From NCBI GenBank assembly GCA_020081605.1, contig JAHREC010000009.1:2294001-2358000 (forward strand): a stretch of DNA of 64,000 nucleotides, read 5' to 3'. The position numbers and the translations under genes are program-made. The notes under the pieces are model-generated. The model had not been told where the DNA came from. It did not search any database and worked only from the letters and a program-made list of their open reading frames with translations. Below are positions 45,434-55,540 of this stretch, in pieces. The stretch is from Albifimbria verrucaria. Lineage: Eukaryota; Ascomycota; Sordariomycetes; Hypocreales; Stachybotryaceae. Position 1 is the first letter of the stretch. Each line of letters begins with the position of its first letter.

Positions 45434-46296
45434 TCATGTCTCCTTGTCCATTCTGTCTTGGAGATCACGAAGGCAAAGGTTTCCTTGGTTTTCCTGGCGC
45501 GGCTGTGACTCACTCTCCATGATGGCTGCTCTCTCAACAGCTGGATCTCCGGCGCCAAAATTCTGGACTTCAGTAAGCAGCGTGAACCTGATAGAGAGAA
45601 AGTGGGATTGGGCCTCGCTCTCAATATCTGGAATCCTTGTGCCTTCATATTCATCGCTGTTTTGCCAAGCAATGGTATATTTGCGCATCATCCAGATGAG
45701 AACGGCCCTATCATGGTGTTGGAAATGGGTTCTTTCTAGACCAGAGAACCTCAAAAGAACACGCGCCTTGGCTTCCACACGATCCATACCGGCATCGTAT
45801 TTCACACCGTCGTCGCCTCCAAGATCCTGTTGATCCTTGTCCAACCATTTCCACTCGGCTGCCGTATGGTTGAAATTAGGGTATACTACTAGATAGACGG
45901 GTTGGCCCATTTTCCTGTGCGCAGGTACTAGAGGGCCCTGGCCTGTAATAGAGCTTGGGTTGATAATTCGGGCGTCTCTGGACAAAGATCCAACCAAAAT
46001 TAGGGCCTCTTTCGGCATCGGTGTGGTAGGGGTTGGGCATGGTGGCATGGCTTGTCCAGTATGCCAACCCCTTCAAACATTTCTGTCAGTGCTTTCTCAA
46101 GCTCTTCCTGTACTAGCCGGGGCCTCTCATCGTTGGTGGGCTGAATTGAAAGAAATGCTTGAACAAGAACAGCAAGCAGGGCCTTCTCGTTTTCAGTGAA
46201 ATCGTCCGGGGACGTGATGGGTGGATGGCCAAGGTCGCTCAATGGAGGACTCAGGCTATCAAGACCCGTCGAAGGACTCGGAGTATACGCAGCCAT
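45434..46296 (-). CDS. Family A copy 2 (unrecognised protein)
   Basis: The start at 46296 gives MAAYTPSPSTGLDSLSPPLS, a disordered lead. The helical module reads DDFTENEKALLAVLVQAFL and LEKALTEMFEGGWHTGQAMP with F-x-x-G-W; the frame break at 46068-46071 (C4 on the plus strand, needs C5) is corrected to read it. The beta module is GQPVYLVVYPNFN then AEWKWLDKD, followed by the helical tail DGVKYDAGMDRVEAK and DRAVLIWMMRKYTIAW. A charged C-terminus ends at 45434. The segment EALILVGSLSRDARI spans the family intron position without an intron. At about 288 residues this is one of the more complete copies. The function is unknown. Confidence 0.65.
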
Positions 46297-46889
46297 TTTA
46301 GCAACGTCGTTAACTAAATTCCTTTGGTAATCAGTAATCTTGACTTCCAGTGAGGTGTCGCAGGGTTATGTGTTCGCTGGAGGGACAGCGTGGTTACTGC
46401 AGTTTTTAAAACGAGTTCTAGTTTGTGAAACAGTGATGTTGTAGAAGGACAAGAGGAGGTCATCAACCAATGATTTAGTGATCAATCCGTGGCGACTGAG
46501 CTGGAAAGAAACCTCAAAAGCGATATAGTAATCTTTCCACTTGTTCACAAGACAATCAAATCGTGATTCAAAGAACAGTCAACGGAAACAAAGCTCACTT
46601 TCAGTGAATACTCTATGTCGTTCCATCGAGAGTCGAGCTTAACTACTGTACTAATTATGCCATGGCAGTGACCCAGAACTAGGCTGATAATGTCACGTAA
46701 AGCCAGATTAGCTTCGAGTCGAGAAGAACAAATTGCATTATCATCAACTTCCTAATGTTTGTTAATGGTTGCTCATTCAACTCCTTGTTCTTGTTCTCGC
46801 CCATCATACGCCACCACCTTGTTTAGGATTATAATTTGTTGCATGACCTGCTTCCTCTCTCTCAACATGTTGAGAATAGTGCCCATGAT
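46297..46889. other. Intergenic, family A copy 2 to Pth11-like gene
   Basis: AT-rich spacer with no supported gene. Confidence 0.5.
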
Positions 46890-48511
46890 CTATCTCCATC
46901 GTGTTATGGCATTCGAGGCGATATGCCCAGAATGATCCAGCGCAGTCATCTCAAGATGATCCCTGGTAGACACTCCGAGTTTTCCGTTATAAACTGGCTT
47001 CGCCGCTATGAGCTCAACAGAAGCGGCCCAAATGTCGCTTTCTCTATCCTTATTCATGCCCTTCCCATGAATTTGTGATGCCGGCATCGCTCTATTATCC
47101 AAATCAATCACCACAGGACTTCTTCTTAAATCTGTTGTTCTAGAAGAAAACAGAGAAGGCAATGCTGACTTCCACGACTGAGGAGGAGCTCGATGGATGC
47201 GCGACCACGAGCGCCCAGGGAGGCTAGAGGAGGCCGTTTCGAGCTTGGGACGCCCGGCAAGGGCACGCGGTACCCAAGGGACAGTGAACACTAGGAGCAA
47301 GCATGTAATCTCACCAAATGCCCACTGGAATGTAGGGGATGCGGTGTAAGTCGTGTCCTGGTTATCGCCAAGATGCATCGTGTATTGAACTTTGGAGTAG
47401 GCATAAAGGCGACCAATGGCCATAGCGCAGGTTCTTTGTTATTATGCTCTGTCAGCTTGGACACTTCATAAGACGAAAGCCAGCACTTACAACAACCCAA
47501 CAGAAAACATGATTGACATGCCGACTTTGCGTGCTCCAGTCATGTTGAGTGACCAAATGACGCGCTGTGGAAGCACGAGGATAAAGACATCTTGCGCAAT
47601 GTTGATGCCGCCCGTCGTGAGGTCACGGGCTTTGCGGTTGAAGCAGTGACCTGGTCGCCAAATTTCCCAAAACCTTTCGATGGGGACACACTCTACAAAG
47701 CACGTCACAAGCGCGGCGCCATAAAAGAGCACGTTGGCAAGGATCATAAGTCGACAAGCCCAGTAGAATGTATTTCGAGGCGTTCCTCGCGGAGCAAAGG
47801 TACGCAGCCACTCCATCAGGATGGCTGTCTTACAACAGAGCATCACGCAACCGTATGCCATATTGACTATATGGAAGACCTAGGTGAAAAGCGACATGCG
47901 ACGTCAGATACAGCGTTAAATACCGGTGCAGATTTGGCCACGGGGACAATTCCATCTGAATTACCTTGCCTATGCGAACCATGGCGTAGCCTTGAATGTT
48001 CCATTGATGCACATGAAAGCCACAGAGGTGGAGGAACATTAAATAACACCAAGCGAATAAAATATAGCAACCCTGTTTCAGAACTCGGTCAGCCTTGGCT
48101 GCAGTTGAGAGGTTACAAAGGTCGTCGACCTACAAAGCCGATGATGCCGAGAACTAGAAGTAGTTATATGAGCATGAAGTGCTATCAGAAGTTTCAACAG
48201 AGGAATGCATAACCAAGAGACATGCCCCAAGGGCAGTGCACCACAAGCGGAATTCAAGAGAAGATGCGTGGCTCACAGTCTTCGAAATGTATTGTCTTCA
48301 ACACAACAAAGCGCGCATACAGTCGCATGAGCATAGTCGAAGTCGCAAACAAGAGACAGATAGCCGCGATCGCAATCGCTTCGGCATTTCTCGGTGGGCT
48401 ATCTGGGCCTGCTCCTTTAGGCCGAGTCATGGCTGGTCCGCTCAAGACAAGGTCGAGAATTTCGGGCGTAAGCTCTCTCATGATGGACCTGAAGCAGCAG
48501 TCTGGCTTCAA
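46890..48511 (-). CDS. Pth11-like / rhodopsin-domain integral membrane protein (possibly decayed)
   Basis: A multi-exon membrane protein of the fungal rhodopsin-like/Pth11-like group, some members of which are G-protein-coupled receptors. From 48511: LTPEILDLVLSGPAM, then NAEAIAIAAICLLFATSTML and RLYARFVVLKTIHFED (first membrane helices). A later exon reads VFHIVNMAYGCVMLCCKTAI, LMEWLRTFAP, FYWACRLMILANVLFYGAAL and CVPIERFWEIWRPGHCFN. These are the typical conserved segments. The last exon has FQWAFGEITCLLLVFTVPWV, followed by a long polar tail ending at 46890. At least four introns are implied. The exon near 48150 reads FMLI-stop-LLLVLGIIGFVG with an in-frame TAA that a homopolymer indel does not readily explain, so the gene may be inactive. 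Confidence 0.65.
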
Positions 48512-49699
48512 CTAGAGAACGATGGCGATACGAGTAGCACAACCGACTACTTGACATCGGATCGTTTTTCTTTCGCACCTTGCGCGGGGCGCCAGGGGTA
48601 AATAACGTTCGAGTGTCGTACTTCGGTGCAAACACAACGCACACTCTCCACTCTCGACTGCGCCGCTCGCATGTCGTATGTTGTCTTAAGCCGCGAATTC
48701 TCCCGAGTTGGCTGTCTAAAGCCTGGCCTGAGGTTACATTGTGTGAATCCTTACAGTTCAGCGCTGTATCAGTCAATCCTTTGCAGATCAGGCATGCATA
48801 TCTCCACTCTAATACCCGGCTGAGCCAAATTTAGGTCTTTGAATGCAGTGGTTAGGTGTAAGGAGCAGACGTACGTACATGAGCTTGTATGCACAAGCCT
48901 GCACACCAAGTTCTTTGCGGAGATGGCTTAACGCCGGTTGGAAAGATAGCTATAAGCTGTTCTCAGTATCATACTCAGGGGCAGCAGTTGAAGAGGTCAC
49001 AACAGAAGCCAGCGGCGTCCGATTTGATTCATGTCACTTTTCATGTTAATGGGAAACTCAATGGCAAGTGCAAAGCGAATGCTAATGAATCCCCAGTCTG
49101 AGGGACCGCACCTACATCGACCCACACACTCATTCGTCGTTATGGATATTCTACGCTATATCGTAACTTGGGTCAGCAACCTAGTGTCTCTCATAGTTGA
49201 GTTGATGCAAGGAGACAAGCTCGTCAAAACACGGACAGACGCCTGTGGAGTTTTTAGGCCTTTGATTGCTGATCCCATGCCTCTCACCAATATCTCGGAT
49301 GGTGAAGCTATCGACTCACCAAAGCTCGGTGTTTGTAAGCCAATGTGTGAATATCTTTGAACCTGCTTGATAAACAGAAGTTTCCAAGGGCTTACCGATT
49401 TGTCGTAAAGACCAGTACAGCCAGGCAAAGTAGTTCATGGCGAGGCCAGAACCTATACCTGGCATGAGGCCAGCAGATGCGTGTTGGAAAGGTGGTGGTC
49501 GACTGAGCCCTAAGCAGCTGCCAACAAGTGTATGGTAGATGATACGACGGAAGAATTTGCGTCTTCATAAGAAACACTCGACTTCACCCTCCTTCTCTCC
49601 TCTACTTTTCCTGCCTCCCAGTTGTCACCCAACCTCGTACTCCTACAATTACGGAAATCAAATCAGCTCTATCCTTTCGTTTGAATTTCACAAAAGCTT
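48512..49699. other. Intergenic, Pth11-like gene to family A copy 3
   Basis: Upstream regions of two divergent genes. No supported coding sequence; several open frames have no domain similarity. Confidence 0.5.
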
Positions 49700-50701
49700 A
49701 TGATGGGCCTCCTTCTATATGGGTGTGCTCCTCCTGAGGACTCTGGACCTAACAACACTGGGCCAGCCTCTGAGAAATCTAGCCCGCTTCTAGATTCCGT
49801 TGAGAAGTTGTCTGAAGAACAGAAACAGATTCTTCAGGGCGCCATCCGGGAGCATCTTGTGCAATTTATTCAGCCCAACGATTCTCCGATTCTGAGTACT
49901 GATCGCGTTGAAGCGGCGTACCGCCTTCTGTTTGCTCAAGGCTGGAACCCAGGCAGAGATATCGGACCTTGCCCAACGGCATCGGGATCGCACCCCGATA
50001 GTATCGTCGTACAAATCGGTATGGGTCAGAAGATCTCTCTCTTACGCAACAACTGACGTTGGTTCAGGAACCTTCAATGGCTCTAGATACCAGGATCCAC
50101 CCAACGGGAAGCAGTTGGTAATCCTCGCCAAGCCGAAGGAATGCCGGCGTTTGTTAAATTGGAGGTTCAACCCGACGATGGGTACATCAGATGGTCTTGG
50201 ATTGACGAAGATGGCCAGATCGCTGATGTCACCACTATAGAATTTCTACCTGGAATCGACACCCGACATGGGGCCATGGAAACTGTGTGCTGCAGATATG
50301 TAGCCTCCGAAGGCACAAACGTGGAAGACCACAACAGAGATGTTCTTCAGTGGGTTATGAGAGCATATGTCATCATGTTTCAAGCAGGAGAAGTTGATGT
50401 CGAGGCACCCCACATCCGAGAAGCCTTCTTGCAGTTTCAGCGAGCACTTTCGATTCCTTATTTGCTGGAGGCCGAGCTCGTCGGTATGCAGAACGAACTC
50501 GTCGATATGCAGAACAAGTTCGTCAACATGCAAAACGAGTTTGTCGATATGCAAAACGAGTTTGTCGACATGCAGAACGAGCTCGTCGACATGCAGAACG
50601 AGCTCGTAGACAGGCAGAGCGAAATCGATGCCATGCATGGATTTGTCACAGTGGTGGAGAATTCTATCCGCAATGGTGGCTACGGTGTGCTCAGAGATTG
50701 A
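49700..50701 (+). CDS. Family A copy 3 with heptad coiled-coil repeat (unrecognised protein)
   Basis: The most complete family A copy. The helical module reads VEKLSEEQKQILQGAIREHL, then VEAAYRLLFAQGWNPGRD (F-x-x-G-W) and DSIVVQIG. An intron at 50019-50067 follows the first base of the Gly codon (phase 1), the same place as in copy 4. The second exon gives TFNGSRY, and after a break at 50138 (GG, needs GGG) the beta module MPAFVKLEVQPDDGYIRWSW, then IEFLPGIDTRHGAMETVCC and the helical tail HNRDVLQWVMRAYVIMFQAG. Then seven 7-residue repeats of the type ELVDMQN (50474-50620) form a predicted coiled coil. The product is about 315 residues. There is no signal peptide or membrane helix. The function is unknown. 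Confidence 0.68.
50474..50620 (+). repeat. Coding minisatellite: seven 21-base units
   Basis: Seven tandem units of GAGCTCGTCGACATGCAGAAC type, each encoding ELVDMQN-like heptads (variants ELVG, KFVN, EFVD), in frame in family A copy 3. Hydrophobic residues (Leu/Phe, Val, Met) recur at heptad positions, consistent with a coiled coil. Unit differences are mainly synonymous or conservative. Confidence 0.92.
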
Positions 50702-51398
50702 GTGTTTAGGTTTTCTTGCAGCTGTGTCGAGGAGCTGAACGGTCATTGATACCCGGAGGGAGGAACTAGAACCGCGACAACTGGTCCTGGATGGGCATGT
50801 AATGGTTTGTGACGGCTTGGGTGGGCTTAGGCAGGAAGTCGATGGATGTGGATGGCATGAATAATATCGAGTGCCAGCAAGGGATGTATCAACGCGTAAT
50901 GGCCACTACACATCAACCTGTGTAGTAAGATGGTAGTTGCCAACAATACTTTAGTTATCCTATAATACCGCCTGCTGTTGCAGGTCGAGGTTGAGATCAA
51001 GGCTTTTACACCCATGGTTTCCGTCGTTATGTGACTATTAGTGGCAGTTTTCTGGCTCGAGCTGGTAGAATCGTCCCAAGATGCCTGGTGTTTTCACATT
51101 TCGTCGTGTTTGTATTGTTTTGTCATGCAAACTGGGTGGGGCCAACCTAAGGGTTGTTTTTGCCTGGGATGAATGACTGCCAACTGTCAACGGTTGATGG
51201 GGTATTCTTTGGAGATGGTAGGGAGATGGTAGGGTGTTGGCATTCATGCCAGCTACCTGGAGTATAACATGAGAAAAGTTCTCCTAGTGCCACCAACCAC
51301 TCCCCTTTCCCATAGACCAGGTATTTGTATTTGGCCACTATTCGACATATCAATGAGACTCATTCAACCACACTGCGTGGTAACGGTAACTCATCACC
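50702..51398. other. Intergenic between family A copies 3 and 4
   Basis: No supported gene. It holds the 3' region of copy 3 and the promoter of copy 4, both on the plus strand. Confidence 0.5.
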
Positions 51399-51938
51399 AT
51401 GGCTAAATCTCTCCACACAGCTCAAGGCTCTGCAAGCGCCCAGCCAAACAGCCCCGAGCCGGCTTCCAAGACTCCACGGCGCCCGCTGATTTACTCCATC
51501 AATAAATTCACCCGTGAGGAGCAGGCGAAGCTCACTGAAGCTGTTGCTCATTCCTATAGCTACCTCCGGTATGACTCCGTTAGGATATCGGTGACTCACC
51601 CTTTCTTCCAAGCGCACGTTGATCTTATCTTCGAATCAGGATGGGCTGGTCGAGACAAGATAGAAGCCCTCCCCATCCTTGTCCCCCTTCCGATGAGCAG
51701 AAGACATTGGCAATCGGTATGTATCCGAGCATACCTTGCCAAATACTCTTATTAACGTACTCGGAAAGGATGTTTCGATGGTGACTCTGCCTTGGCGTCA
51801 TCTGAAGGACACTCTGCTGCGAACCCTCGTTTTGAGCCGGGTGCAACTGCCTACATCTCTGTGGAACTGGATTTCGAAAACCGCACTATGACCTGGCTCT
51901 GGAAGGATTCTGCCACCGATACTACCGTTGATCGCTGA
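51399..51938 (+). CDS. Family A copy 4 (short; unrecognised protein)
   Basis: The start at 51399 gives MAKSLHTAQGSASAQPNSPE, a disordered lead. The helical module reads INKFTREEQAKLTEAVAHSY then AHVDLIFESGWAGRDKIEAL with F-x-x-G-W. After a break at 51683-51687 (C5, needs C6) the frame reads SDEQKTLAIG, and a GTATGT...AG intron at 51720-51770 falls after the first base of the Gly codon, as in copy 3. Exon 2 gives CFDGDSALASSEG and the beta module GATAYISVELDFENRTMTWL, WKDSATDTTVDR, then stop at 51938. The helical tail is absent, so this copy (about 160 residues) is truncated. It is convergent with family B copy 4, which begins only 46 bases further on. Confidence 0.62.
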
Positions 51939-51984
51939 CGACTCCACGTACAGTCCGACCGGTTCGCTAACCCGGGTAGGCACA

Positions 51985-52627
51985 TCAATGTACACCCCAC
52001 ATGCGAAAGTGTGTGGGGAGGGCGGGCAGGTCCGTCAGATCCCGCAAAGTCAAGTCAGCCTTCCCGAGAACCGATTTGGCAATCGAGGGACGCCCTCTAG
52101 TAGGTCGTGTACGAGTGTCGCCGTGTCCGAACCCTGCATGTACCTGATCGCTGAGGCAGCAATTGGTCTGTCGGTGAATCTAGCCCCGCGGTATAACCGC
52201 AGGTCCTGCTCGTCTGCCCAGTTCTTTAGGTACTCGATGATGGTGGCAGCACGAAGGCAGAACCGCTCCTCGTTAGCCGGTATGTGAGGCAGGCCCGGGT
52301 TTGGGAGAAGGGTGTCAAATCGGTAGGGACGGTGTATATGGCTTCTTCTGAAGCCGCGAGGGTGTCGAGGTCGTCGATACTCTCGTCAATTACCGAGTAG
52401 TCGTCTGGCTCGGTGTCTGTGTCGTCCGACACCTCCCAATCTGAATCGTACACGATTGGGTCTGCGACGGCTGGCTCCTCCACAGACTCCACTGCGCCGA
52501 ACCCGTCGCCTGGTGCGTTCGGTGATGTGGGCTCGTTGTCTGGTTTTTCGCGACGTGGCGCGTTTCGTCTTGCGTTACCGTCGATTTCCCCCAACGCTTT
52601 CCGCTTTTGACATCTCGTTGAAACCAT
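51985..52627 (-). CDS. Family B copy 4 (unrecognised protein, best preserved)
   Basis: The start at 52627 gives MVSTRCQKRKALGEIDGNAR, a basic lead resembling a nuclear localisation signal. An acidic disordered segment follows (SDWEVSDDTDTEPDDYSVID). The core begins YRFDTLLPNPGLPHIPANEE and continues RFCLRAATIIEYLKNWADEQ, DLRLYRGARFTDRPIAASAI, TATLVHDLLEGVPSIAKSVL, GKADLTLRDLTDLP and FRMWGVH at the stop (51985). Two breaks, at 52326-52328 (GGG, needs GGGG) and near 52070, are single-base run losses. The corrected product is about 214 residues. No known domain is recognisable. A nuclear location is suggested by the basic and acidic segments but is an inference. Confidence 0.62.
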
Positions 52628-53650
52628 CGTGACGGCGGGTGTAACTCAAGGCAACGTGTCATGGGCAGTATATTTTTCATTTCTTTATCCTACAAATCGT
52701 TCCATCTATCCTACACGACACCTACCAGGGCCTGCACTGGTACTCTGTCGCTCCTTCCTCCATATCGCAGTTAATCCCGCATGGTTAACCATCCGGGTAC
52801 GTACAACTTCGCCAGACTGGGAGCTCGCCGGGTGAACATCACTGGTCCATTTGGGCTCGGGGCACAACGCGCTGGCGACATACGCGCACATATCGCACGC
52901 AGGTGTAGGCGCGTATGTCGGTGCAGATCGTGGCGTCGCGCCTAATCACGCGCGTACTATGCCGCACAGTACGCCTGAGGGCCAGTACGAGTCTGTAACC
53001 GGGAGCTTTGTATGCGGATCAGACCACAGTCACTCTGGGTCGGGCCCTGTGGGCAGGGACGAGGACAGCCAGAGCCAGATGGACAACGATGGGTGATTAA
53101 GATGGGGGTAGACAGAACGTAATATAAAAGAGTGGCTTTGAAGGCCCTTAATTTACACTGAAAAGACGTGCTTCTTCCACCTCTAGTTTTCTTGGTAACT
53201 GTGCCATCTCAAGCATGACTAGACGTGTAAGTCCCATGCCCGTCTTTATCCAACACCTCTTGAAGATGACTATGCAACTCACGGTTCCGACTTGCAGATG
53301 GGATGGATGTGGCCGGGGAGGCCTAGGAATTCGTAACTCGCAACTCTTAGCATATTACTGCACCATTCAACTTCACAGTGCCTGGGGTTGAACAACAGCC
53401 TTGTCCCACGTGTAATGGTGGTGGGGTGGGGGATGGGAAGAGGGATGGGGGCGATGTGATGTGATGACTAACCCTCCAGCCGGACGGGCAGATCTCTGCA
53501 GCTGAGTTGTGGGTGTGGTGTGGTGTGGGGTAACTTAAACATGCTCGCGCTCGCCATGGATGGATGGATGGGTCCATCGTCAGGTACAGCACAATCCACT
53601 CGAGAGCCCTCCACCAATGCTTGGTCGCTCCGTCGACCTCGTCGGCACAC
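52628..53650. other. Intergenic upstream of the Zn2Cys6 regulator
   Basis: No supported gene. A GTGGTGTGGTGTGG-type repeat lies at about 53510-53532 and an ATGGATGGATGG run at 53554-53566, just before the regulator start. Several frames cross it without domains. Confidence 0.5.
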
Positions 53651-55256
53651 ATGAGCACCAGAAACCAGAGGGCGTGTGATGCTTGCCGCGTGCGAAAAGT
53701 GAAATGCAGCGGTGGCCAGCCCTGCTCCCAGTGCGAGCATCTCGACCTCGCCTGCACCGTGGCACCGCGGTCGGCCAAGAGAAAGCCGCCTGTCCGTGGG
53801 CGTCTCGTCGCCAAGCTCCGTGAAACGAATGCCCCGGCCAACGCCATTGTGCCGTCTCCGGACTCGCCTACTTCTAGACAGTTGATCGAGGCCTTGACAA
53901 GCATCCCGGGCGTTGGTGATGCCGCCGTCAATCCCAATCCTGAAAGCGTGGTGGCTGACGAGGTCGACAACCGCTACGACACGGCTTTCTTTGAGAAACT
54001 TATATCTCCTTACGAAGAGCATGTGTATCCAGTAAACCCCATTATAACCCCGGACGAGATACGCGCCTCTGTCATGAACAGGCATCAGAACAACGAAGAC
54101 GCAGCACTGGCATATGCTTTTGCTGCCGTTACTGCTAACCTCACCAAGACTTCGTGGACCTTGGATGGCGATCTCATAACACTCATGACCGATTTGATGC
54201 AGAAAAGTCTAGAGTCTCACAGACGCGCTGACTTTGGATTCAATGACCCGTCCGGCATGCTAAGCGAGCTTCCGATCAGCGTCAAACGAATCATGACATG
54301 CATCTTCCTCGAGATCACCATGATGGCGTTCAAACGATTTGATCGCAGTTTTGCAATCTTGAGAGAGGCTATTTCCATGATTCACGCCCTGAAAATTCAT
54401 CAATACACTGGTGCGGAGGCATTCGGGAGTTATGAGGTCTCAAGAAGACAGAGGCTGTACTGGGAAGCCTTTATCCACGAGCGTTTCATGACCGCTGTGG
54501 CTGGATATCCCAGCATCATGCCACCACTCAGGACAGGGCTCCCTTTTTTGATGATAGTATTCCGTCGCACATTGAGGCTGGCTTCAATCGTCTGATACAC
54601 ATGTTCCGAATAATGGATCAGCCCTTCCTCTCTCAATGGACTTCAGAGCACAGTTCAGAGCCGGAGCGGCCTCGGTTTACGGTGGACTGGTTGGAGGGCA
54701 AGCTTACCGAGCTCGATGAAGACGAAAATAGAGCGGCCAAGGATGACGAAGCATTGAGAGTCAGTGGGCGTGCCGGGTTGACCGAGCTTCAACATGCCGA
54801 CGTATTCATCACACGAGTTTGGATGAGAACTTTGGTGTGGCAGCTTGCTCTCTCGCAACAAATGTTGAGCTCTTCTCCGCCTGAAACCTCTCACGAAGGG
54901 CTTTCACTGCATTTTCCCGTTCAGCGGCTGTCCACGCAGCTGCGAACCTCGTCAGTCAGCTGGGCAGCGTGGCGAGCGTCGGGACGCACGGGAGCGGAAT
55001 CTTGCAAAAGCTATTCGAGATTACGAACACGGTGGCGGATGTCATGGCGCTACCAATATGGACGCAGGAGGATGTCGAAACGCGCATGGAAGACTTTGTT
55101 TACCTGGTCAGGTTCTTGTTCAGTTTTGAAAGAATCCCAAAGGGGCAGCGAAGTTACCTGAGAGAGAAGCTGGCTGTGCTCCAGCAAATGTACACGGTGG
55201 TTGATTTCAGCGAGCTGGCCAAAACCAGCCCTAGTTCGGTTGGCGAGACCAGTTGA
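53651..55256 (+). CDS. Zn2Cys6 transcription factor, maltose/sucrose-utilisation type (MalR/SUC1-like)
   Basis: A fungal binuclear zinc cluster activator. The DNA-binding motif reads ACDACRVRKVKCSGGQPCSQ then CEHLDLAC, a C-x2-C-x6-C-x5-C-x2-C-x6-C cluster, right at the N-terminus. The segment GRLVAKLRE is the linker. The middle region (FDRSFAILREAISMIHALKI; RQRLYWEAFIHERFMTAVAG; YPSIMPPL) matches the fungal-specific regulatory domain of the MalR/SUC1-like group. The ATG at 53651 is chosen because family members start a few residues before the first Cys; an in-frame ATG at 53564 would add 29 unlike residues. The frame breaks at 54544-54549 (T6, needs T7, restoring LPFFDDSIPSH) and 54898-54900 (GGG, needs GGGG, restoring GAFTAFSRSAAVHAAANLV). 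It is about 535 residues and probably controls the permease and maltase genes to its right. Confidence 0.86.
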
Positions 55257-55540
55257 TTTCTTTTCGTGGGCTGGATCCAACACAATGCATGTACATCTTA
55301 GTTGATGGGTATTTCTTATTAATGGACAGACTTCTGGGTCTTGAAATAAGGCACATTCTCTATCAGAGCGCGTGACAGAAAGATGTGGTCATCTCAAAAC
55401 GTCGTAGTGCAGAAGTTATGAACAAACAGGGCTCTTGCCTGAGCTAGAGTCACGAATTCTGCGATAACTGAAATTTCGCACATTGCATACCGGCACAGGT
55501 CCAGAGGCCTTAAGTGTAGGTACAGTAGACGCTTAATTAC

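Noticed and set aside
50246..50746. Antisense 166-codon frame over the heptad repeat (HVDELVL-type repeats)
   Set aside because: A 21-base repeat is open in several frames by chance; the sense frame is backed by family A homology.
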